The position numbers and the translations under genes are program-made. A stretch of 64,000 nt of DNA from an uncultured Eubacteriales bacterium (GTDB taxonomy: Bacteria; Bacillota; Clostridia; Lachnospirales; Lachnospiraceae), in NCBI GenBank assembly GCA_900319795.1, contig ONPU01000001.1, positions 62,001 through 126,000 on the forward strand, given 5' to 3'. The notes beneath the pieces are model-generated. The model made no database searches and was not told where the DNA came from. It was given only the letters and a program-made list of their open reading frames with translations. Positions 58,042 through 64,000 of this stretch are shown here, piece after piece; the first letter of the stretch is position 1; each line of letters begins with the position of its first letter.

Positions 58042-58220
58042 ATCATTGCATAAACAATTCAGACGGCTTCCGCGCGAAGAACTTCTAAGCTCCTCAGAAA
58101 TTGCTAAAACCGTCCGAAAAAATCCCAAACTCGCTTCGCTCAGACAGTGTGATTTTTTCGTCCAACACAATTTCTGACGAGCTAAGAATGTGCAGATGTC
58201 TAAATTGTTTATACAATGAT
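58042..58220. repeat. Palindromic repeat copy B, after the PBP gene (179 bp)
   Basis: It is bounded by ATCATTGCATAAACAATTC (58042 on) and an arm ending TTGTTTATACAATGAT (58220) that pair over 23 bases with two mismatches; the stem extends outward by 5 more pairs with one G-T. Inside, a second inverted pair is visible: TTCTAAGCTCCTCAGAAATTG with CAATTTCTGACGAGCTAAGAA, and CGAAAAAATC with GATTTTTTCG, around CTCGCTTCGCTCAGACAG. It is the reverse-oriented relative of copy A and appears more complete, since A lacks most of one inner arm. Confidence 0.88.
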
Positions 58221-58275
58221 CTTTCAGACATGCTTCCGGTAAACAAACCATATGATGCATAAAGGAGCCCACACC

Positions 58276-58584
58276 ATGAAATGGTACGGAAATCTTTATA
58301 TCGGAGAAAGAGTGAACCGCTACGCGCCGAGAATCCGGCAAAGACTGGACGCGGGAAAGAGTGACATAGGCCACTATATCATCACGCTCGCGGCCCATCC
58401 GTCGGACTACCTCGACCTCTTTGATACGCGCTATCTGACCCAGAACGCCCTGAAAAAGCGCCTTCCGATGATCGTGGGCCTTGCGGCGGACAGAGACGAA
58501 GCGCTGATCGTGGCACAGAAGATTGTCGAGGACTGTATCAGTAAGACCGGCTCGTGGGACGTCCGGACCTTTCTGCAATCTTGA
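58276..58584 (+). CDS. Small protein of unknown function
   Basis: This 102-residue protein reads MKWYGNLYIGERVNRYAPRI at its start and is mostly helical, with LPMIVGLAADRDEALIVAQKIVED in the second half. It has no signal peptide, membrane helix or cysteine pairs. AAAGGAGCCCACACC supports the ATG at 58276 over an in-frame ATG at 58252. It lies between repeat copy B and the DUF2953 gene, whose promoter overlaps its stop codon. The family is not recognised; codon use and the ribosome site suggest a real gene. Confidence 0.7.
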   Translation: MKWYGNLYIGERVNRYAPRIRQRLDAGKSDIGHYIITLAAHPSDYLDLFDTRYLTQNALKKRLPMIVGLAADRDEALIVAQKIVEDCISKTGSWDVRTFLQS

Positions 58585-58609
58585 AATCGAGTCCGCCGGA
58601 TGCTATACT
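58581..58609 (+). promoter_or_regulatory. Promoter for the ytfI/ytfJ homologs
   Basis: TTGAAA (58581-58586) and TATACT (58604-58609, preceded by TGC) have a 17-base spacer. The TGA of the upstream stop codon (58582-58584) lies inside the -35 hexamer. Confidence 0.72.
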
Positions 58610-58644
58610 GAAACAATCAATTAATCTGTTTACGCAGGTACGGC

Positions 58645-59706
58645 ATGAGCACTTTTTTAGGAGTACTGATCGTCATAGGAAAAATTCTCCTGGTGATACT
58701 TTGTATCATCCTTTTGCTTGTCTGCCTGGTTCTCTTTGTTCCTTTCCGCTATCATATTGTTACCGACGGTGACAGCACAAAAGGTCCTTCCGTTCGTGCT
58801 GACATCCGCTTGTCCTGGCTTTTGCAGCTGATCGCGTTTGATATCTCCGTTCGCAAGGGAATCGAAGGAGAAGCGGACGGAATGAAGAAAGAGCTGCTGA
58901 TCTGCGGAATCTCACCCTCCCGGGTGATGAAAAACAGGGCACAGAAGAAAAAGGAAAAGACGAAAGAGAAGAAGAAGGAGCAGCTGGAACAGATCAGGGA
59001 AGAGGATCCTCAGAAATATGAAGAGCTGAGGGAAAACGCTCTTAGGAAAAAGCAGCAGAAAGAAGAAGAGAGAAAACGGAAGATCGAAGAAGCTGAAGCG
59101 GCAAAAAAAGCGGAGGCGGAAGCGCTTCAGGAAGCCCGGGACCGGAAGGAAAAACTGAAACGCTACGTCAAAATGAAACTCGGCGTATTAAGAAGGGCGA
59201 TTATCGCCGGAAACCAGACGATCCGTGTCGCGTTCGCATGGGTGATCTACGGAATTACCGTGATTACGTCCTCTTCGGGATACATCTTCTCGATGTTTTC
59301 GGATTTCCTCGGAAAAGTCAGAGAATTCCGGGATAAAGTATGGACGATCACCGGCTTTGCGACGGATCCGAGAACGCAGACGGCTCTGGCCCTTTTGTTT
59401 GATAAGGTGAAGAAGCTCCTTCTTCATCTGCTTCCGAAGAAGGCATCCGGTCAGGTGGATTTCGACTGCGGAGATCCGTGTACAACCGGTCAGGTCCTGG
59501 CTGCCGTATCCGCGTTCTTTCCCGTATACGGCGGAAGAGTGAGAATCAACCCGGGATTCGGAGACGTATTTTATGCGGACGGTAATCTGGACCTGAGGGG
59601 AAGGCTGTTTGTGTTTTATGTCATTTTCCAGGTATTGACATTGATATTGAACAAAAACGTTCGTTATGTGTATCATTTTTATAAAGAAAGCAAGGAGGCA
59701 GGGTGA
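58645..59706 (+). CDS. DUF2953 membrane protein (YtfI-like)
   Basis: This 353-residue protein has an N-terminal membrane helix (VLIVIGKILLVILCIILLLV, about 6-25), the DUF2953 start VLFVPFRYHIV and a WLLQLIAFDISVRKG strand region. A long Lys/Glu coiled segment (about 95-175) is inserted in the middle. The C-terminal part has FDCGDPCTTGQVLAAVSAFFPVYGG and NPGFGDVFYADGNLDLRGR. The pairing with the next gene copies Bacillus ytfI-ytfJ, so a sporulation-linked role is plausible but unproven. The ribosome site is weak (GCAGGTACGGC). Confidence 0.82.
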   Translation: MSTFLGVLIVIGKILLVILCIILLLVCLVLFVPFRYHIVTDGDSTKGPSVRADIRLSWLLQLIAFDISVRKGIEGEADGMKKELLICGISPSRVMKNRAQKKKEKTKEKKKEQLEQIREEDPQKYEELRENALRKKQQKEEERKRKIEEAEAAKKAEAEALQEARDRKEKLKRYVKMKLGVLRRAIIAGNQTIRVAFAWVIYGITVITSSSGYIFSMFSDFLGKVREFRDKVWTITGFATDPRTQTALALLFDKVKKLLLHLLPKKASGQVDFDCGDPCTTGQVLAAVSAFFPVYGGRVRINPGFGDVFYADGNLDLRGRLFVFYVIFQVLTLILNKNVRYVYHFYKESKEAG

Positions 59707-59708
59707 TC

Positions 59709-60080
59709 ATGGCTGACAACAACGATTTCAAAAATACCGTCGAAACTCTTTTTGAGGGCATGGAAGGTTTTCTGCAGTCAAAAACAGTAGTCGGAGAGGC
59801 TGTTCATGTAGGAGACACAGTCGTTCTTCCGCTTGTCGATGTTACTTTCGGAGTCGGTGCCGGCGCCAATGCGGGCGACAGAAAATACGGCAACGCGGGT
59901 GGCGGAATCGGCGGCAGGATGTCTCCGAGCGCCATGCTGGTGATTTCGAACGGAACGACAAAACTGGTCAGCGTCAAGAGCCAGGACAGCGTTTCCAAGA
60001 TCCTCGACATGGTTCCGGACATGGTCAACAAGTTCACGAACAAAGGGGACGAAACACCGGCCGGGACCAAGGAAGAATAA
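59709..60080 (+). CDS. ytfJ: GerW family sporulation protein (YtfJ)
   Basis: This 123-residue protein carries VVGEAVHVGDTVVLPLVDVTFGVGAG and GIGGRMSPSAMLVISNG, the GerW/YtfJ signature. In Bacillus, YtfJ/GerW is a sporulation protein needed for normal germination. An in-frame GTG at 59703 overlaps the upstream stop and is an alternative start; AAGGAGG lies 10 bases before the ATG used here. GerW-like genes also persist in some non-sporulating Clostridia, so spore formation is suggested, not shown. Confidence 0.88.
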   Translation: MADNNDFKNTVETLFEGMEGFLQSKTVVGEAVHVGDTVVLPLVDVTFGVGAGANAGDRKYGNAGGGIGGRMSPSAMLVISNGTTKLVSVKSQDSVSKILDMVPDMVNKFTNKGDETPAGTKEE

Positions 60081-60105
60081 TCGGAAAAGATTATTACAAA
60101 AGTGC

Positions 60106-60135
60106 TTGCATTGGAGTTGTCTTTTATGCTAGAAT
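60106..60135 (+). promoter_or_regulatory. Promoter for rpmB
   Basis: TTGCAT (60106-60111) and TAGAAT (60130-60135, preceded by TGC) are 18 bases apart, upstream of the rpmB leader and its AAGGAGGTG site. Confidence 0.75.
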
Positions 60136-60190
60136 GTCAACGTTCGGGCTATAAGACGGCCTAGTTTCTTTGCAAGGAGGTGTTCAACCG

Positions 60191-60376
60191 ATGGCAGTTT
60201 GTTCAGTTTGCGGAAAAGGTGCTCATTTTGGCAATAACGTGAGCCATTCTCATAGAAGATCCAACAAAATGTGGAAAGCCAACATCAGAAGGGTCAAGAT
60301 CAAGCAGAACGGAACTCCGCAGCATGCATATGTCTGTGCGCAGTGCCTGAAGTCGGGCAGAGTTGAAAGAGCCTGA
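60191..60376 (+). CDS. rpmB: 50S ribosomal protein L28
   Basis: This 61-residue protein reads MAVCSVCGKGAHFGNNVSHS at its start and ends CAQCLKSGRVERA. Four cysteines in two CxxC pairs (CSVC and CAQC) mark the zinc-binding L28 form. The strong CAAGGAGGTGTTCAACCG site fixes this ATG against an upstream in-frame start. It is monocistronic, with a promoter before and a terminator after, next to yloU and yloV as in Bacillus (where rpmB is divergent). Confidence 0.96.
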   Translation: MAVCSVCGKGAHFGNNVSHSHRRSNKMWKANIRRVKIKQNGTPQHAYVCAQCLKSGRVERA

Positions 60377-60398
60377 TCATTTATCATGAATTATTAGG

Positions 60399-60437
60399 AA
60401 AGATGCCGTCGCCCGTTGAGACAGCATCTTTTTCTTT
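60399..60437 (+). terminator. Intrinsic terminator after rpmB
   Basis: AAAGATGC (60399-60406) pairs with GCATCTTT (60424-60431), helped by inner GTC/GAC pairs, followed by TTCTTTT. It ends the rpmB transcript. Confidence 0.82.
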
Positions 60438-60460
60438 TGCTCGCACGTATTGACGCTTTA

Positions 60461-60469
60461 TGATAGAAT
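60461..60469 (+). promoter_or_regulatory. Extended -10 promoter for yloU-fakA
   Basis: TGATAGAAT is an extended -10 (TAGAAT at 60464-60469). A leader of about 105 bases follows and can form a hairpin, TTTGCC (60484-60489) with GGCAAA, with an inner AAGG-CCTT stem. No good -35 was seen. Confidence 0.45.
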
Positions 60470-60581
60470 ACAGATATCATTCGTTTGCCTGTTTTGCTGA
60501 AGGTTTTCCTTTTGGCAAATAGGAAAAAGCAAGTATGGGGAGAGCGCGGAAGTATTCGCTGCCGCTGATCAGGAGGAGCAT

Positions 60582-60938
60582 ATGAAGGGACAGCTTGAAA
60601 CCGTTTATGGCAGTATTTATGTGGACACAGACGTCATTGCCGCTTATACGGGCAGCGTGGCGGTCAGCTGCTTCGGAATTGTCGGAATGTCCGCTTACAA
60701 TATGAAAGACGGCCTTTTTCATATTTTGAAGAAAGACAGTCTGAAATACGGCATCAATGTAAAAGTTGATAACAATGAGATACTTCTGACTGTACATTGC
60801 ATCATGGCTTATGGCGTCAGCATCCTGACCGTTTCGGAAAACCTTATGGAAGCCGTTCGCTATAAAGTGGAACATTTTACCGGACTGAAAGTCAGAAAAA
60901 TCGATGTGATTGTAGAAGGAATCCGTGTCATTGACTAG
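60582..60938 (+). CDS. yloU: Asp23/Gls24 family protein (YloU)
   Basis: This 118-residue protein has the Asp23 family pattern: ETVYGSIYVDTDVIAAYTGSVAVSCFGIVGMS at the start, then GINVKVDNNEILLTVHCIMAYGV and a closing VRKIDVIVEGIRV. Family members are linked to envelope stress and membrane localisation; YloU itself is an unassigned partner of YloV/FakA. GGAGGAGCAT precedes the ATG. It lies 12 bases before fakA, the standard Firmicutes pair. Confidence 0.9.
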   Translation: MKGQLETVYGSIYVDTDVIAAYTGSVAVSCFGIVGMSAYNMKDGLFHILKKDSLKYGINVKVDNNEILLTVHCIMAYGVSILTVSENLMEAVRYKVEHFTGLKVRKIDVIVEGIRVID

Positions 60939-60950
60939 GAGGAGATGATT

Positions 60951-62630
60951 GTGAGTACACAAACAATCGATGCGCATACCTTGCGCCGAATGTTCCTCGG
61001 CGGCGCAAAAAATTTGGAACTGCAGAAAGAATATATCAACGAGCTGAACGTATTCCCGGTACCTGACGGGGATACAGGAACCAATATGACGCTGACGATC
61101 ATGTCAGCCGCTTCCGAGATCAACGCCCTTCCGGAGGATGCCGGGATCGACAAGATCTCAAAGGCCATTTCCGGCGGCTCCTTAAGAGGCGCCCGCGGCA
61201 ATTCGGGAGTCATTCTTTCCCAGCTTTTCAGAGGATTTACAAAAGGGATCCGGGACTATGAGGAACTGGATATCCCGATTATTGCGAAGGCTATGGAACG
61301 CGCGGTTGAGACAGCTTATAAGGCGGTCATGAAACCGAAGGAAGGAACAATCCTTACGGTTGCGCGCGCAGTGGCGGATAAGGCTGTTGAGCTCTCAGAG
61401 AGCGATATGGACCTTGCTGCGTATTTTGAACAGGTTGTGGAAGCGGGAAATAAGGCCCTTGCCAATACTCCTGAGCAGCTTCCGGTCTTAAAGGAAGCCG
61501 GTGTCGTCGATTCCGGCGGCCAGGGACTTATGACGGTACTGGAAGGTGCTGTGCATATCTTTAACGGCGAAGAGCTGGATCTGAACTTTGAAAATCTTCC
61601 GGCCGCGCCTGCCATGCCGCAGGGAGCCCATAAGGAAATCAGCACCGATGACATCAAATTCGGCTATTGTACGGAATTCATCATCAATCTCGAGAAGGAA
61701 TTCTCCGAAGAAGATGAAGAGAAGATGAAGGAATTTCTGATGTCGATCGGCGACAGTCTGGTTCTTGTAGCGGACGATGAAATCGTGAAGATTCACGTTC
61801 ATACGAATCATCCCGGTATCGCGTTTGAAAAAGGTCTTGAATACGGCAATCTCTGCCGCATGAAGATCGACAATATGCGCATTGAGCATCAGGAGAAGCT
61901 CTTCAACGAAGCGGAAAAGAGAGCGGCACAGGAAGCAGAAGCCGAACGGGAAGCGGCAAAGCGTCCCAGGAAGAAAGAAGGTTTCATTTCCGTAACAATC
62001 GGTGAAGGAATGAGCGAGATCTTCACGGGCCTTGGCGTCGACCATCTGATTGAAGGCGGTCAGACCATGAATCCGAGCACGGATGATATTTTAAAGGCCG
62101 TTAAAGATGTACATGCGGAAACCGTATACATTCTTCCGAATAACAAGAACGTGATTCTCGCGGCAAATCAGGCCAAAGCGCTGGTGAAAGACTGTGAAGT
62201 GATCGTTGTTCCTTCAAAGACTGTTCCGCAGGGCATTACCGCGATGATCGCTTACTCACCGGATCATTCTCCGGAAGAGAACCTTTCGCGCATGACGGAA
62301 GATATGGCCAATGTGAAGACCATCGAGATCACATATGCCGTAAGAGATACGAAGATCGACGGCAAAGAGATCCACGAGGGCAATATTATGGCCATCGGCG
62401 ACAAGGGCATTCTCTCTGTTGGCGACAGCATACCGGAAGTGGCTTTGGAAGCTCTTAAAGAAGTCGCTGACGATGAAACGGAACTGATCAGCATCTACAA
62501 CGGAAAGGATTTCTCGCAGAGGGAAAGAGATGAGTTCTCCGCGCTTGTCGAAGAACAGTTCCCGGACGCGGATGTGGAAGCCAATTACGGAGGACAGCCG
62601 GTATACTACTGCATCATCTCCGTAGAGTAA
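60951..62630 (+). CDS. fakA: Fatty acid kinase subunit FakA (DAK2 domain, YloV)
   Basis: This 559-residue protein has an N-terminal DhaL-like ATP-binding domain (NELNVFPVPDGDTGTNMTLT near 28-47; GGSLRGARGNSGVILSQLFRG near 80-100; VVDSGGQGLMTVL) and a C-terminal FakA-specific region (about 330-559). It phosphorylates fatty acids presented by a FakB carrier, feeding exogenous fatty acids into phospholipid synthesis; fakB is not in the window. AGGAGGAG lies directly before an ATG at 60945, too close to use, so the GTG at 60951 is the chosen start. recG follows 9 bases after the stop. Confidence 0.92.
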   Translation: MSTQTIDAHTLRRMFLGGAKNLELQKEYINELNVFPVPDGDTGTNMTLTIMSAASEINALPEDAGIDKISKAISGGSLRGARGNSGVILSQLFRGFTKGIRDYEELDIPIIAKAMERAVETAYKAVMKPKEGTILTVARAVADKAVELSESDMDLAAYFEQVVEAGNKALANTPEQLPVLKEAGVVDSGGQGLMTVLEGAVHIFNGEELDLNFENLPAAPAMPQGAHKEISTDDIKFGYCTEFIINLEKEFSEEDEEKMKEFLMSIGDSLVLVADDEIVKIHVHTNHPGIAFEKGLEYGNLCRMKIDNMRIEHQEKLFNEAEKRAAQEAEAEREAAKRPRKKEGFISVTIGEGMSEIFTGLGVDHLIEGGQTMNPSTDDILKAVKDVHAETVYILPNNKNVILAANQAKALVKDCEVIVVPSKTVPQGITAMIAYSPDHSPEENLSRMTEDMANVKTIEITYAVRDTKIDGKEIHEGNIMAIGDKGILSVGDSIPEVALEALKEVADDETELISIYNGKDFSQRERDEFSALVEEQFPDADVEANYGGQPVYYCIISVE

Positions 62631-62639
62631 AAATCTGAT

Positions 62640-64000
62640 ATGAAATTAACGGAATTAAAAGGAATCGGACCTAAGACAGAAGAGCTCTTCGCGAAACTGG
62701 GCGTGTTTTCGACTAAGGATCTGATTCGCTATTATCCGATCAGTTATGATGCCTATGACTCCCCGAGAGCCATAGGCAGTCTTTATGCCGGGATGCGGGC
62801 TGCCGTTGAGGGCATTATTGCCAAAAACGTGGTCGTAAGGAATGTGAAGCGCCTGACAATCGTCACTACCGAGATCTCAGATCCGGGCGGCCGTCTTGTC
62901 CTGACCTGGTTTAACGCTCCGTTTGTGGCATCCCTTCTGAAAAAAGGATCCCGCCTGATCTTTCGGGGATCGGTCAGGGAGAAAAACGGAAGACTTTACA
63001 TGGATCACCCGGAGATTTTTACTCCGGAAAAATACGGCGCGGTTGAAAATACGCTTGTCCCGGTTTACGGGCTGACCAAAGGTCTTTCCGGGAAAACCGT
63101 CACGAAAGCCGTTTGCGCCGCGCTTGAAGCGGATTCCTCCCTTTTGAACGAATATCTTCCGGAGACATCCATGCATCTTCTGGGCCTTGCGGATGAAGCG
63201 GAGGCCATCAGGAATATTCATTTTCCAAAAACCGCGGAAGATTTTCAGAAGGCAAGGGAACGCCTTGCTTTTGACGAGCTGTTCCTGTTTATTATGGCGG
63301 TCAGAACGCTGAAGGCAAGGGATGAAGAGCAGCCGAATTACTGGCCGATGAAAAAGTGCTGGGAGACGGAAGAACTCACGGACGCGCTTCCTTTTGAGCT
63401 GACGGGAGCGCAAAAACGGGTATGGAGAGAGATTGAAGGTGATCTTTCCGGGCATAAGCCGATGTCGCGCCTGATCCAGGGGGACGTCGGAAGCGGTAAA
63501 ACCATTCTCGCGTTTTTCGCGATGCTCATGTGCGCGGTCAACGGATACCAGAGCGCGCTCATGGCTCCGACGGAGGTCCTTGCCAAACAGCACTATGAAA
63601 AGCTGTGCGCGCTGAAAGAAAAACCGGGTACGGAAAAGCTGGCTCCGGTTCTTCTGACCGGCAGTATGAAAGCAAAAGAGAAGAGGGAAGCGCTGCAGAA
63701 AATCAGCAGCGGCGAGGCCAATACGGTCATAGGGACGCATGCGCTGTTCCAGGAAGCGGTCGTTTATAAGAATCTGGCTTTGGTTATTACGGACGAACAG
63801 CATCGGTTCGGTGTCAGACAGAGGCAGGCGATGACGGAAAAGTGCGATCCTCCTCATACCATGGTCATGAGCGCCACGCCGATTCCGAGGACTTTGGGCG
63901 TCATTTTCTACGGGGATCTGGACATCTCTTTGGTGGATGAACTTCCGAAGACCCGCCTTCCCATAAAAAATGCCGTTGTTGACAATACTTTCCGCCAAAA
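62640..64000 (+). CDS. recG: ATP-dependent DNA helicase RecG (partial, 3' end beyond window)
   Basis: The reading frame runs open from the ATG at 62640 to the window edge (453 codons). It has the RecG wedge/OB start (KLTELKGIGPKTEELFAKLG), then FDELFLFIMAVRTLK, LTGAQKRVWREIEGDL, Walker A LIQGDVGSGKTILAFFAML (about 282-296), ALMAPTEVLAKQHYE, VIGTHALFQ, Walker B LVITDEQHRFGVRQRQ and motif III MSATPIPRTL. RecG rescues stalled replication forks and Holliday junctions. No clear ribosome site is seen, which with the 9-base gap suggests coupling to fakA. The remaining ~230 residues lie outside. Confidence 0.95.
   Translation, partial: MKLTELKGIGPKTEELFAKLGVFSTKDLIRYYPISYDAYDSPRAIGSLYAGMRAAVEGIIAKNVVVRNVKRLTIVTTEISDPGGRLVLTWFNAPFVASLLKKGSRLIFRGSVREKNGRLYMDHPEIFTPEKYGAVENTLVPVYGLTKGLSGKTVTKAVCAALEADSSLLNEYLPETSMHLLGLADEAEAIRNIHFPKTAEDFQKARERLAFDELFLFIMAVRTLKARDEEQPNYWPMKKCWETEELTDALPFELTGAQKRVWREIEGDLSGHKPMSRLIQGDVGSGKTILAFFAMLMCAVNGYQSALMAPTEVLAKQHYEKLCALKEKPGTEKLAPVLLTGSMKAKEKREALQKISSGEANTVIGTHALFQEAVVYKNLALVITDEQHRFGVRQRQAMTEKCDPPHTMVMSATPIPRTLGVIFYGDLDISLVDELPKTRLPIKNAVVDNTFRQ

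Noticed and set aside
60477..60977. A 166-codon minus-strand frame covering yloU
   Set aside because: yloU has a good ribosome site and clear Asp23-family sequence; the reverse frame has neither.

Overview
The window reads as a housekeeping stretch of an anaerobic, Gram-positive Clostridia genome, most likely Lachnospiraceae. The reasons are the gene orders miaB-mutS-mutL-miaA, scpA-scpB, cmk-(flavoprotein)-ispH-rpsA, ruvA-ruvB-zapA and rpmB-yloU-yloV-recG, together with an NfnAB transhydrogenase, a biotin-dependent Na+-pump decarboxylase cluster, a GerW/YtfJ sporulation protein and an ECF folate transporter subunit. The bases are moderately GC-rich, coding density is high, and almost every gene is on the + strand. 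No phage, IS element, CRISPR array, rRNA or tRNA was seen.

Layout. 1-6.5 kb: end of leuS, then rqcH, yicC, gmk, rpoZ, rimO and icd. 6.5-8.5 kb (minus): an ABC-F ATPase with nested palindromes in its upstream region. 8.6-13.2 kb: bifunctional NAD(P)HX repair enzyme, alr, yebC, and a BacA/UppP-like membrane protein without the key catalytic residues. 13.3-19.3 kb: ftsK/spoIIIE, a zinc-ribbon membrane protein, nfnA-nfnB, rlmH. 19.4-29.3 kb: phoH-ybeY-proA-miaB-mutS-mutL-miaA. 29.3-30.1 kb (minus): a folate ECF S-component behind a tetrahydrofolate riboswitch with a visible Shine-Dalgarno sequestering switch. 30.2-36.3 kb: a secreted lectin/lysozyme-like protein, a membrane MutS-family ATPase, alaS, rpsU. 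36.4-38.6 kb: a metallophosphoesterase and scpAB. 38.7-43.9 kb: a five-gene cluster combining 12S-type and 5S-type carboxyltransferases, a biotin carrier, an OadB sodium pump and a lipoprotein-fused OadG. 44-50.1 kb: cmk, an HI0933-type flavoprotein, ispH, rpsA, an RNase H-fold protein (minus), apbE. 50.2-52.6 kb: ruvA and ruvB, separated by a palindromic repeat, and zapA. 52.7-58 kb: a U32 peptidase, a SEDS protein and its penicillin-binding protein. A second copy of the palindromic repeat follows. 58.3-60.1 kb: a small unknown protein and ytfI/ytfJ homologs. 60.1-64 kb: rpmB, yloU, fakA/yloV and the start of recG.

Most notable: (1) the hybrid decarboxylase cluster, whose 12S-like subunit lacks the usual acyl-CoA-site motif and whose gamma subunit carries an extracytoplasmic lipoprotein domain; (2) the THF riboswitch with mutually exclusive hairpins; (3) two copies in opposite orientation of a long palindromic repeat, one between ruvA and ruvB; (4) the BacA-like protein with degenerate catalytic motifs; (5) a strong internal promoter for rpsA inside ispH. 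Every function is read from sequence motifs and recalled family knowledge; no database search was possible.
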